DNA of 64,000 nucleotides from Xiphydria camelus (Eukaryota > Arthropoda > Insecta > Hymenoptera > Xiphydriidae), in NCBI GenBank assembly GCA_963678675.1, contig OY783197.1:7835069-7899068 (forward strand), in the 5' to 3' direction. Each line of letters begins with the position of its first letter. Positions within the stretch are counted from its first letter, which is position 1. Positions 11,111 to 20,712 of this stretch are shown here, in pieces. The notes under the pieces were generated by a model that saw nothing but the letters and a program-made list of their open reading frames with translations, made no database searches and was not told where the DNA came from. Made by a program: the position numbers and the translations under genes.

Positions 11111-11623
11111 GTGTTGACAACAATGATTGAGGCGGCCGAAGAAGTCAACCTTTGGTCGGATCTGATAGAGATTCCAAAGGCACTCAGCCCCTTACCCGCC
11201 TCCCCTCAAAGGACCGAACCAGACGACTATCTGGACGAACTCTTCGATCGTTGCTACCAAACAACGACCAGCGCCGAAGAAATAAAATTTGAAATGATCG
11301 ACGTCGCAACAACAGATATCATTTTGCAACCTAAGGAAGCAGCTCTCTTCCAGGGGAAGAGTCCTAAGGAACTTAGTCAAGGGAAACCCGAACGGATCGA
11401 CCTGGGATTGCTTGACGTCGTGTTTATGAATAACACTTTACAACCTAATGAAACCACGGAAGCAGCTCTCCTCCAGGGGGAGGGCTCTGAGGAAGAAAAA
11501 CCACCACCACCAATACGACCTCTACGGAAAAGAGGACGTCCCCGCAAGCAAGCGGTGCAGCCATCCACGCAGGATCCTGGACCTTCGTCGGGACGCCGTC
11601 AGGTCCAGAGGGGGAGATTGTAA
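11111..11623 (+). CDS. Tail ORF with an AT-hook-like motif, in frame with gag-protease beyond an amber codon
   Basis: 170 codons from an ATG at 11111, in the same frame as gag-protease; no other stop lies between 11033 and 11111. It is acidic, then proline-rich, then basic with KRGRPRK, an AT-hook-like motif. Its TAA stop (11621-11623) lies inside the 3' LTR. I infer either the far end of a polyprotein whose polymerase part was deleted or a separate tail reached by readthrough. No enzyme domain is present. Confidence 0.6.
   Translation: MLTTMIEAAEEVNLWSDLIEIPKALSPLPASPQRTEPDDYLDELFDRCYQTTTSAEEIKFEMIDVATTDIILQPKEAALFQGKSPKELSQGKPERIDLGLLDVVFMNNTLQPNETTEAALLQGEGSEEEKPPPPIRPLRKRGRPRKQAVQPSTQDPGPSSGRRQVQRGRL
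11604..11618 (+). promoter_or_regulatory. Polypurine tract
   Basis: A purine-rich run (AGAGGGGGAGA) directly precedes the 3' LTR, the expected site for plus-strand priming in reverse transcription. Confidence 0.8.
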
Positions 11624-12458
11624 CGCGTGGATCGCAGCCGAGTCGGCATGCGTCAGCCTGCCGACGATTCAAGGGTTGGAGACAGCCCCGAGCGCGTCAT
11701 AAGGGACGCGCAGGTAGTTAGGACGCGTCATCCGAGGACCTAACGGTCATCGGTCATCAGCGGGCTTTCGGCAAGGTCCGCAAACGGGGTATATTAGACG
11801 GCCGGCGAGCCATCGCGGCAGACCATCTCGAGTCACGGTAGTGGAAGTTTTCGCTCAGCGAACACCACTATCCCTCGGAAGTCTCAGTCGAACGCCCTAG
11901 GGAAGTTTTCGCTCAGCGAACACCCTAGTAGTCGAACGGCCTCCACACGAGCGGCGACAGTTTTCGCTCAGCGAACATCGCAGCTCTCGTGGTTCCCCGA
12001 TCGACTCTCGAGCAACCGAGAGGGAAGTCTTCGCTCAGCGAACACCCTCTCGCGCGCAGATCTCTGACGGCCCTACGCCGTCCCGGCTTGAGGTTCGCTA
12101 GCGGCAGTTTTCGCTCCACGAACACCCTAGCGTCCTCGCCGCTCCAGCCGACGTTCTCACGTCGCCTCGCCTACCCGGCGACCTTCTACGCGGACGAGTT
12201 ACCTTCGCCTCCGGCCTGACGACGATTCCCGGGACGCGAGCAGCCCCCGGCACGCCAGGACCGACGCAGCCGTTCCTGAGGACGACCCGCACCGCCTACG
12301 AGCAGCCCGACCGGCAGCCCCCTCCGACGCTTCTCCGAGCTCGATCCCTCCTGGGATCTTCTCTTTCCACACGCTTACGCTACCATTTTGTATCCCAGAT
12401 CACGAATAAACCTTAGTTCCTAGTTTATTCGCGCTCTGTACATATTACCCCTCCTACA
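11619..12458 (+). repeat. 3' LTR
   Basis: 840 bp, same ends as the 5' LTR at an offset of 2733 bp; the only difference I see is G at 11725 against A at 8992. It carries the second hairpin array at 11839-12132 and the AATAAA signal. Confidence 0.95.
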
Positions 12459-12739
12459 AACTATTAATTCCGATGATAACGTTAAAAAAGGTCAAAAGAA
12501 ATTTTTTGAAATTGCGGGAAAAACATGATGGATAACAGAAAATATATTTTTATTCGGTAACATAATATGTACATGATTCTATTATGTGTATATTATCCTA
12601 TTGTTTATATAAAATACTGTACGATTTAAGCTATTATATTATAGTATTTTCACTCACAATTTTTTTCAATTGTTGTTATTATGAATCTGAATAAAAGGAG
12701 ATAATTTCCTTGAGAAATCCAGTTAACAAGCTGGTAAAA

Positions 12740-13448
12740 TTAAATAGTATCATACAGAATACGTCGTTGGGAATGATTAAAATTCCTCATTGTATGGAAT
12801 GATTTCGTCTTGGCGTAAATTTTATACTTCATGTTCAGGCATTCGTCCTTCATTTTGAAGTGTTCGTTAAATATGAAAAAAGCGTACCTATTATCAAAAC
12901 GATTATCATCAAATGAAATATGAATATTATACAATGAAAATATCCTGATTACAATCTGATAATGATTAAATAAACTTACCCCAGAAAATCGAAGTCGATA
13001 TTTGAATGTTTACTCTGTATAAGCGCCCAGCAACCCCAGAAGAAATGAGATAAAGGAGGAAACTTAAACCTTGGTATTAAGTTTAGTAACAGTATCTTCG
13101 GATACATCTGTGGCTTCATTGTACGTATGAAGATATATTCTAAGCCAAGCCCTTTGCAATGTTTCCTCCGGATACAGAGAAAAATCAGGATTATATCTAT
13201 ACCTGAAAAAAGAAATAAGAGATTTCGTATTACTTCTATGATATAAAAATGATTAGTTTGTGGTAAATGGATAATTTGATTACCAGCAAATTCAATAAAA
13301 TGATTGGATATATCAAAAGCCTCAGTTAAAAGCAGTGTACTCCATAGTCAATGAAAGTAATGCTATTTTCTTTTTCATTGTACAATACATTTCCCAGTAG
13401 AAGATCATTGTGAGCGTATACTATAGGACTATCAAGTTCTGAAAGTTT
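12740..13448 (-). pseudogene. ETNK: Ethanolamine-kinase exons captured in a DNA element, copy 1
   Basis: Three exon-like blocks in gene order on the minus strand. 13448-13284 encodes HNDLLLGN, YNEK, FIDYG and NHFIEFAG. 13202-12980 encodes SLYPEE, AWLRIYL, SHFFWGCWALIQ and IDFDFLG. 12887-12740 encodes FNEHFKMKDE and ends in TAA. These match the catalytic and C-terminal part of choline/ethanolamine kinases (Brenner-like HNDxxxxN and the Mg-binding IDYE, here IDYG). Donors and acceptors (GTAATC, TTTCAG, GGTAAG, AATAG) remain, so it was copied from genomic DNA and not mRNA. Frames break in the first two blocks and the FIDYE glutamate is gone. Upstream N-terminal traces (MPKGF near 13700) are weak. 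Confidence 0.85.
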
Positions 13449-13450
13449 CC

Positions 13451-13540
13451 TTTACACGTTAGCTGCGGATCATGCGGTTCCCCCGTGAGGGTGTACGTAC
13501 TTTAAAGCAGGAGCTGCGCGGTCCGCAGCGAATGTGTTAA
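13451..13540. mobile_element. 90-bp MITE inside the kinase pseudogene
   Basis: Ends TTTACACGTTAGCTGCGGA and TCCGCAGCGAATGTGTTAA are inverted copies with a short GC-rich centre. The same insertion is at 59127-59217 in the second copy, so it predates the duplication of the host element. Confidence 0.65.
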
Positions 13541-15237
13541 GCATTGATGTTCCTTTTGAAGCACCACATAAGGTCGGATTAGCCATTCGAATCTGGAAAC
13601 AGAAGAGTATTGGAATACTTTACACAATTAAAATTAGATATCAAGCATACTCCAATAGCTCACTTCGCGTCTTTTGCAGTATCCCTGAATCCCTTTGGCA
13701 TGATCTAAACACATGATGATAAACACAAACCAGATCCAGAAAATGTATAATACAGGTGGACACGAGAATGCGACCCCTTCAATCATTTACCCCAATAAAC
13801 TGAAAATGTAAAACACGAGTCAAGAATGTTTATAGTTGCATTCCGGGACGTTTGTAGGTTAGAGCAGCGCGAAGGGGATTATCCGTAACTTCTAAATGGT
13901 GTATATTTGAAAAATAGCAATTGAAAGAAAGACTTACGTTTCAACAATTAGTTGAACTCACACATCCGCTTAGGATAACCCGTGATTTTCCGCAAAATGT
14001 ATACAAAAGGTGGACAAGCCTCCCTGTGCTGTGTGCGATCCTGTGTTCCAACACATCCCATGAATTCAATTCTAGAACGCATCTGACTGGCGCATGCGCA
14101 TTAAATAATTCTGAACTAGTTCCAGGACGGTTCTAGAACTGTCCTAAAATGCTTGTTGGAACGAGCCTATAAGCGACAACGGCAGTGAATGGGTTAAGTT
14201 AGGTTAGGTTCTGGCTTTGCGTCAGCTGCGTAGTTGTGCTGCGAATGCGTGGCGTTGGACACACTGACTGCCAACTTCAAGTAATAATCGCAGTGATATC
14301 ATCTCGAGTGTGCCACTTTTATTTCACGTACTGTGAGGATATTTCACGCACTGCGCAGGTTATTTCACGCACTACGCAACCTTTCACACATTGGTGCGTA
14401 AATACCTTTAAGGTACATTTATACCGGGATATAAAATGTTGGCAACACGTTTATGGCTGTTGGCAACATCGCTGTTGGCAACATCAACATCGCTGTTGGC
14501 AACATCAACATTGAGTGTTGCCAACACGATGTCGCTGTTGGCAACATACTGTTGGATATATCGACTTGTATCCGGATACATGCGGTCAGAACCAGTTGAG
14601 CGTCCAAACGAAATAGAGTGTTGACATTTAAAAATGGAACCATCAGCAAAGTTTTTCTATATTTTTCAATACAGCCTGAACCACCATATAAATACTGCGA
14701 CGAAAAACTATAAATAATTGATCCGACGAATTCAGTAAAAAATGCCTACTTATGCACGACTGCCGTCAATTTTTCGCTGCCTTTCTTTTCAGTCTAGAAA
14801 GAACATACACATGTGATGAGAGAGTACTGTTTTGTAAAATGAGAAATGCGATACGCCGACCGATCTGCCATGTGAACACTGTGCGGCCCGTATAATGTGG
14901 CATTTAATGAAAAATTTATGCAAGAAATATAGAGTAGTGTGCACCGTTTAGAAATAAATCAACCATAGAACGTTTTTCTAAGTATCATCATAAATTCGTG
15001 TAACGTACTTTCATATTTAATCTTCCCTTTTAAATCTACATTAACATTACCGCTTTAAATCTTTCTTCGAATCATGTGTTCTTTCCCTCCTCCGTTTCTC
15101 CAGCGTGCGGGATCCCTACACGATCCCCACAAACCGCTTCGCCGATGACGCGATTAATCATAATCGGTGAGTTATTTATGATCGATACTATTAAGAGGTT
15201 TGAATCGACCTTCTGAAATTCTGTCCCTCCTGCGACG

Positions 15238-15274
15238 GAACAGGTAGGCAGGCAGGCAGGCAGGTAGGTAGGTA
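15238..15274. repeat. AGGC/AGGT microsatellite
   Basis: A run of GGCA and GGTA tetranucleotides directly precedes the MITE at 15275. Confidence 0.9.
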
Positions 15275-15487
15275 CACCCCGCGACTCGGATTCTGTCGCT
15301 GGCGACTTTTTTAAAATGTTATTTTTAAATGTACTAATCAATGAACAATTAATTCTCATGCCCTCATTAGCTACGGTGGCGTCTACTCTCGTTAAAGAAA
15401 GCATGAGGACTGATTAATCATTGGTTAGTACGTTTAAAAATAACATTTAAAAAAAGTCATCAGCGACAGAATCTGAGTCGCAGGGTG
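15275..15487. mobile_element. 213-bp foldback MITE, copy 2
   Basis: CACCC at the start, GGGTG at the end, TA at 15273-15274 and 15488-15489, same length as the copies at 2462 and 46793. It is nested in the 14421-15854 element. Confidence 0.9.
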
Positions 15488-15854
15488 TAGATAGGTAAAT
15501 AAATCAGCGAAAGGAAACGTCACCAGTCTCATTCAACGTCTTTCGTCGACGGCACCGTCCAGACAGAGCGATGTTTCCGATGTTTCCCATTTCCAATGGG
15601 AAACTCGGATACAAGCAACAAGCAACAGCTTTCTTTGATGTCATGCCGCCCGCAGTTTACGAGTGGCAATCAAATTGTCGCTAGTCGACGGGATACTCGT
15701 GTTGCCAACATTTTGTATCCCGGTTTGTACCTACATTCGGGATACTGGCTGTTGCCGAGTATCCGTCGACGTGTTGCTAGTCGACGGGATACATGTTGAC
15801 AACACCGGATTATCGTGTTGCCAACTTGTTGCCAACATTTTGTATCCCGGTATA

Positions 15855-16418
15855 CGCCTCTTGCGTATCTCGAAAGTGCGCCGAAAGCGCCGCGTAGTGG
15901 CCAAGATTGGCACAAATGGGTTACACTGTCAACCAATCAGACCTTCCGGCTTGTGCTTATACAGGCAAACCTAAGTGTACATGTGACCACATGTATAGTC
16001 GTACACCCCCGTGCCGTGTAACCCAGTACAGCACTTTTTGCTCACCAGGCGAGTAAGACGGCGCCACCACCGATGCGCACAATGCGTATAGACTTACCTT
16101 AAAACGTCATTTTACATGCGTCGAGGACGCCCGTAAAACCGAGTATTTGGCACTGAGTGACAAAAAATATGTATAAAACCTGTTAGAAATATTTCTAAAA
16201 TATAAAAACGTCCGCTAAGAGAAACCTGATTTAGCAATATTTTAGAAATATTTATGATTTCTTTTTTGCAAAAAATACACTTAAAACTTTATAAAGAAGT
16301 GTTTTAAGGCAATGAAAGACCAGGTAAGGTAAGGTAAGATAACGTTTGTTAATGAAATATTCTTGAAATATTTTTAAAAAATGAATCTGAAGGTATACCA
16401 TTCTTCATATCATAGTTG
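15855..16418. other. Non-coding spacer
   Basis: No coding or RNA gene is supported. A few AAATATTTCTAAAATAT-like runs (16180-16260, 16350-16380) suggest repeat-derived AT-rich DNA. Confidence 0.4.
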
Positions 16419-16500
16419 GGTTCTCGAGAGGATTTGAACCTAGGTTCTTTAATTGTAAGTAGGAGATTGAAGCCTCGACCACGGAACTACCCAAGGGTCT
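16419..16500 (-). ncRNA. tRNA-like sequence with pol III A- and B-box motifs
   Basis: On the minus strand TAGTTCCGTGG resembles an A box, and GGTTCAAATCC, about 55 bases on, is an excellent B box. Acceptor pairing (GGGT...ACCC) is short and no clean cloverleaf forms, so a tRNA-derived SINE head or decayed tRNA is more likely than a functional tRNA. Confidence 0.4.
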
Positions 16501-17588
16501 TGAAATTTTTTGTGATTTTATACAATATCAAGTAAATGGTAATGTAAATAATAACTTCTATTTATTAATTTTCTTATTACTATTCCGTTACATCATTTTA
16601 GAATTACAGTAGCATCTCTATGGGTATTATTTTGTATTAGTATTATTATTTTTAATAGATACAATGTGTGTATTGAAGATTTCAGATATTTATTTGTTTG
16701 TTGTATAATGCAAATTAAGGTCTATATCAACATTTACAATGTGGATTTATTTATTTCTCCAAAAATGAAACATTTGTATTGATCAGCTGATAAGAATATA
16801 TGAATACCGTATGTCCGTGATCAAACAGACCATAGCAAAATTGCAAGTTTTGCATGAGCATGCTTGTGGGTCTCCTCGTCCAATAGGGACCGTGCATAGC
16901 GACAAGTAGCCATCTGGTGGCCAATTGGCATATTATTTCGGTGACAATAAGTACACGTGCATATGATAGTCATTGTTATTTTACATAAAAATACATAAAA
17001 TAATAATAAAATATTAATAACGTCTGCGTCAAGAAAGTCTTGCTGTATTCGAGGTTGCTCAAATACACCCCGCAATACTCAAGATGTCGAACTAAAAGTG
17101 AAATTCTATCGGTGAAATACTATTGGTGTTCATATGAAGTTTGATGAATAAATGCATGTTGCTTTTCCAGTCAATTAGTCCAGGCAACGAAGGAAAAATA
17201 GGGGAAAAAATACATGGGCAGCCAAATTTTGGCACATTTGTAGGGGAAGGTGTCACTAACAATATTCTAAAAGTCCTGGTGGGTGGGAGTGGTGCTAAGG
17301 GAGGGAAGGGGGGGGGGGGGTGTCTAAAGGTCCCCTTTTTCAGTTTTCCGTTAATAACTCTTAAGCTACTGCCTCTAGCGAAAAAAAGTTAAATAACAAA
17401 TTAATCTACATAAAATTCTCTACAAGAAAAGTCTTATACACTTTTTCGCTAGGATCAATACTTCAGGAGATATGGAGGGGGGAAATGGAAAATAAAAAAA
17501 ATCGATTTTATGGTTAAAAATGAAATAATGTATGTTGAAGGATGTATCTTGAACATTAATTTTCGTCAAAGAATCTGAATTTTCATCA
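16501..17588. other. Spacer with a fragment of the 61-kb element and a G-run
   Basis: The stretch at 17127-17169 (GTGTTCATATGAAGTTTGATGAATAAATG core) matches parts of the elements at about 47145 and 61615. A ten-to-twelve-base G-run lies at 17311. Nothing else coding is supported; part of it may be the 3' tail of the CXC-domain gene. Confidence 0.5.
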
Positions 17589-18731
17589 TCATCGATGAGG
17601 TCTTGGATGGGGGTTCCGTTCGTACATGAGCCGAGGCAAACGCCGTAGGCTCCGGAGCAGGCAATTCCTGCTTTGCGGCAACCACAGCCCACTCCACACC
17701 CAGTCGTGAGTCGGCAAAAGATGTTCAAAACGGAAGGGGGTGCCCAGTCGTTCATGGTAACTGGGTTGAGGATCCCATCTGCTCCCATGTCCCAGCCCCA
17801 TTGGGTGGGTGGTAGAGGGTTACCGAGCCACTGTTGTATCTGTAAGAAAGTAATCAGACTAAGGTAAGTATTTAGCAGAAATTGATATTTGTAATTTTAA
17901 GAAACCTGTATTTAACAACTATATGTAAATGAATTTACCTGTAGATATACTCTGAGCGAGTATTGCTTTTAAGCGCCTCTGGTAGGAGGAAGAGTGGCTG
18001 TCCGATTTGGGCTTCGTTGACGCTTTCAAAAATGCCGAGTACCGTTGTTTGTTCAGGTTGTCTTGATGCGCAGGCACTTGGTATACAGCCAGAAAAAGCT
18101 TCTCGCCAGCCTGTTCAATATCTTCAGGTGAAGTTGAGGGATCTGTGAATATTGCTGAGATGTCATGGGTAAGGCCAGGATTTGCTGTGAAAAGTTTAGC
18201 GATTCCCACTTTGCTCTTTCCATGTATCGCTGAGGTGGTGTTGCATCCGGAGAAGCTATGGAGTAGTTAGATTGTCTTGGCGAATGGAAGCTGTTGAAGT
18301 TGTCGCACTGAAAACAATTTGGTCTCCGTTTTCCCACGGCCTGGCTTTACGAAGTATATGTTACTAGATGGTGGTGCCAATCCAACAAGGAGAACTATCA
18401 AGTCCACATCCTCCCCAACTATTGCTACAGCTGAATGAACAGTAGCTTTATCCAACCTGCACCTCACAGTAGTGATATCATCCTCATGATATATTGCATC
18501 AGCTGCGTATAGATCCCCAACAGTGCAGATACGTCTTACTGCGTCGTTTCCCCACTCATTCTTTCTTTCCTGCCCACGAACGTTAATGGAATTGTGAAAC
18601 GTAGTCGTACCAACATTATAAACTGTTCGACGCCTAGCATAAGATTTCTTTCTCTCCTTCTCTTCATCATACGTTTCTGTGCAGAAAAAACACATCGTTT
18701 TGAAATCGAATTCCACTTGCTCTGAACGCAA
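17589..18731 (-). pseudogene. Decayed transposon-type gene with FEN/PIN-like core and C-terminal CXC domain
   Basis: Read right to left, pieces in changing frames give a multi-copy arthropod protein: GEDVDLIVLL near 18410, KPGRGK, then LLHSFSG and a threonine-rich block (about 18250), similar to the acidic and GCD motifs of FEN/PIN nucleases. It ends in a cysteine-rich CXC (Tesmin-like) block CGVGCGCRKAG...CSG (about 17700-17640). The piece YSLRVYLQ (to 17943) joins IQQWLGNPL (from 17839) across an apparent GT..AG intron in phase. At least two frameshifts and a TAA in the LPPT region make it a pseudogene. The nuclease reading is inferred from motifs only. Confidence 0.7.
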
Positions 18732-18849
18732 AGACGAGGCATCACGTGATCAACATCACAACAAGGTTGCGAAACGTAAAGTCATTCACCATGGTCTTGG
18801 TTATCGATGCTTGCTGAAATATTCAATACCGTTGGTTAGCGGATGGTAA

Positions 18850-19056
18850 TGTGAGTCGTACTGGTAAATAAATACCTGCACTGTGACAGATAGTATAAGT
18901 AGGGTGTAAGAGTACAGAGGGCACCACCAGACGGACACATGGGGGAGTCAGTTAGAAAGCCGACATCATGGCATGAGCAAGCTGATTGTAACAGAGACAC
19001 ATGTTCTATTTCTTTATAATAAATATTCATTACCTATATCTGTCAGAACTATTACA
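18850..19056 (+). repeat. Probable 5' LTR of a gypsy-type element
   Basis: 207 bp beginning TGTGAG and ending ACA, followed at once by TGGTGTCAGAAGTG, a primer-binding-site-like sequence, and about 110 bp later by a gag ORF. AATAAA-like signals lie near 19018. No matching 3' LTR is found, so the element is truncated. Confidence 0.7.
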
Positions 19057-19165
19057 TGGTGTCAGAAGTGAAACTGAAGTCTCACCGATACAAGCAGGAC
19101 TGAAATGGAGTAAGTAGCACGGGTAATCAGACTATAGGAACAAGAAGCAGGAAAATAGATGAAAC

Positions 19166-19604
19166 ATGTGGAAGATTGGAATTGAGGCGTCATTAAGACT
19201 GCCACCCCCGTTGGATCTGAAAGGATCGAATGATCTGCATATTGTGTGGAAAAATTGGAAGAAAAGTTTTGAAAATTATTTGGAAGCTACTGGACTCACT
19301 GACAAAACGGTAACAGACAAAAGACGCGTCGCCATCTTGCTTAATTTGTTGAGTGATGATGCAATGGAAATTTTTAACACGTTTGAATATGCAGAAGAAG
19401 AAAAACCTGAAGTTTTGAAAGATGTTCTGCAAAAATTTGAGAAATATTGCTTGCCAAAAGTTAATCAAACTGTAGAGAGGTTTAATTTTTTTCAAGTGGT
19501 ACAATAAGAAGGTGAAAACTTTGACACGTTCCTGACTACATTGAGGACAGCAGCAGTGACGTGTGATTTTGGCGAACAAAAGGACAGTTTAACTCGAGAC
19601 AGGA
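19166..19604 (+). pseudogene. Ty3/gypsy gag fragment
   Basis: The first 113 codons (19166-19507) carry typical gypsy gag features: W..WKKSFENYLEATG, DAMEIFNTFE and KFEKYCLPK. After a TAA at 19505 the frame continues (GENFDTFL, RDRI) to the edge of the 592-bp MITE at 19608. Beyond the MITE the sequence is ISL2EU transposase, so gag was already truncated there before the MITE inserted. Confidence 0.8.
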
Positions 19605-19607
19605 TAA

Positions 19608-20199
19608 CACAGGTTTACAAAAAAAAAAGTCCGGACTATTTGACCGGACCATGGTATTCCGAGATATTTTTGCGTCCTGAATCCGATCCCGAGGTCATCT
19701 GAGCCACATCACGTCAGAAAAACGAGATTTCGAAATAAATAAATAAGGAAATGGGACTGCCCTGAGCAGCACCCAGAGCATGACTCCAAGGTTCTAAGGC
19801 CATTAGGGTCAGTGCTGGGTCCACTGTCACAGTGAACGGATCGCCGGAATTGGATGCCTTGACAGGGAGATCGTAATCCGCGAGATACAACGATCATGGC
19901 AACATTTTATCCACTGGGGTGGTTCTGTGATAGTCCCGGTCGAGATTTAGGACTCCATTCCAATGTTTGGAAGGTATTCAAGACCTAAACAGCTACCCTC
20001 CAACTCAACAGGTCGCTTGAGAAATTGTCCCGGATCCAGTTCCAAAAAATGGTCATTTTAACCTCTAAATGACCTTGAAATCTCGTTTTTCTGACGTGAT
20101 GGAGCTCAGATGACCTCGGGACCGGATTCAGGATGCAAAAATACCTCGGAATACCATGGTCCGGTCAAATAGTCCGGACTTTTTTTTTGTAAACCTGTG
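19608..20199. mobile_element. 592-bp TIR element with TAA target duplication
   Basis: The left end CACAGGTTTACAAAAAAAA and right end are inverted copies with arms over 110 bp, including GTCCGGACTATTTGACCGG. TAA flanks both sides (19605-19607, 20200-20202). A 3-bp TAA duplication fits PIF/Harbinger-type insertion. No protein is encoded. Confidence 0.9.
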
Positions 20200-20202
20200 T
20201 AA

Positions 20203-20712
20203 TTGATTGTACAGAGATATCATGTGATACTCCTCCGACTCTAGAATAACGGGTTTTAATGTATTCAAATTATAAAGGTAAATTTACTCAAAAATTTCTA
20301 GTTGTCATAAATCCCGATGGATATATTTGTAAAGTTTCGAAAGCTTATGGAGGAAAATCAACCGATGCGTTCATAGTCAATGATTCTGGTTTTTTGGAGT
20401 TATTAGAACCGGGTGACGAAGTGTACTAGCCGATAAAGGTTTCCCACAAACTCGATCTGAACTAATAAAACGAAACGCTATTCTTGCAATCTCACCTCAT
20501 GCATTTAATTCTCAATTTACGGAAGAAGAAGTTAAACTAGGATACAATATCGCATCCGTACGTATTCACGTAGAGTGAAGTATCCAACGAATTAAACTCC
20601 TGCACATATTGGATCATATTCCAAGCGATTTGATGCCCTATGTTGATTCTATAATGCACATGTGTTGTATAATTGCTAACTTCAAACCGTCATTAATCAA
20701 AAATTGCTGAAA
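20203..20712 (+). pseudogene. ISL2EU-type (DDE_Tnp_4) transposase, C-terminal part
   Basis: Directly after the MITE, IDCTEI gives the first catalytic Asp. Then come YSNYKGKFTQK, INPDGYI, VSKAYGGKSTD, SGFLELLEPGDE, ADKGFPQTR (second Asp, in a shifted frame), FTEEEV and IHVE (catalytic Glu). Stops after PPTLE, EVY and HVE and at least one frameshift inactivate it. ISL2EU elements are known to pair this transposase with a YqaJ nuclease gene, and such a gene lies next door on the other strand. Confidence 0.8.

Larger units (their letters stand above)
8886..12458 (+). mobile_element. Young non-autonomous Ty3/gypsy-like LTR retrotransposon with gag-protease but no polymerase
   Basis: Two 840-bp LTRs (8886-9725, 11619-12458) start TG and end CA. 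By eye they differ at one position (8992 A, 11725 G). AACT flanks both sides (8882-8885, 12459-12462). The matching site without insertion is at about 58135-58138 in the second copy of the host repeat. The internal part (9726-11618, 1.9 kb) has a primer-binding site, gag plus protease, a short tail ORF and a purine tract. Reverse transcriptase, RNase H and integrase are absent, so it depends on another element. Confidence 0.95.
7955..14169. mobile_element. Gene-capturing DNA element, copy 1 (interrupted by the LTR element)
   Basis: The left end reads AGGTTCGTTCCAAC and the right end is its near complement (GTTGGAACGAGCCT). Both ends are full of short GTTC/GAAC palindromes such as GGTTCTAGAAC and AGTTCTGGAACG. 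Without the LTR insertion the unit is about 2.6 kb; a second copy lies at 57536-59846. Inside are intron-containing exons of an ethanolamine kinase on the minus strand. No transposase is seen. Target duplication is unclear (TA or a 3-mer). Superfamily is uncertain; the ends resemble those near 50.7 kb, which may be Harbinger-like. Confidence 0.8.
14421..15854. mobile_element. 1.4-kb DNA element with arrays of TGTTGGCAACA
   Basis: The left end ATACCGGGATATAAAATG and the right end are inverted copies, possibly with TA duplication. The left subterminal region has six copies of the 5+1+5 palindrome TGTTGSCAACA (14438-14545); the right end has three good and two degraded ones (15698-15840), mixed with GTCGACGGATAC repeats. 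A MITE and a microsatellite lie inside. No transposase is visible; ORFs here are translations of the repeat. Confidence 0.75.

Noticed and set aside
14190..14215. Telomeric TTAGG array
   Set aside because: Only two or three imperfect units (TTAAGTTAGGTTAGG), far too few to indicate a telomere or internal telomeric array.
14236..14649. ORFs with LLAT / LPTA repeats
   Set aside because: Translations of the TGTTGGCAACA array on both strands, not a protein.
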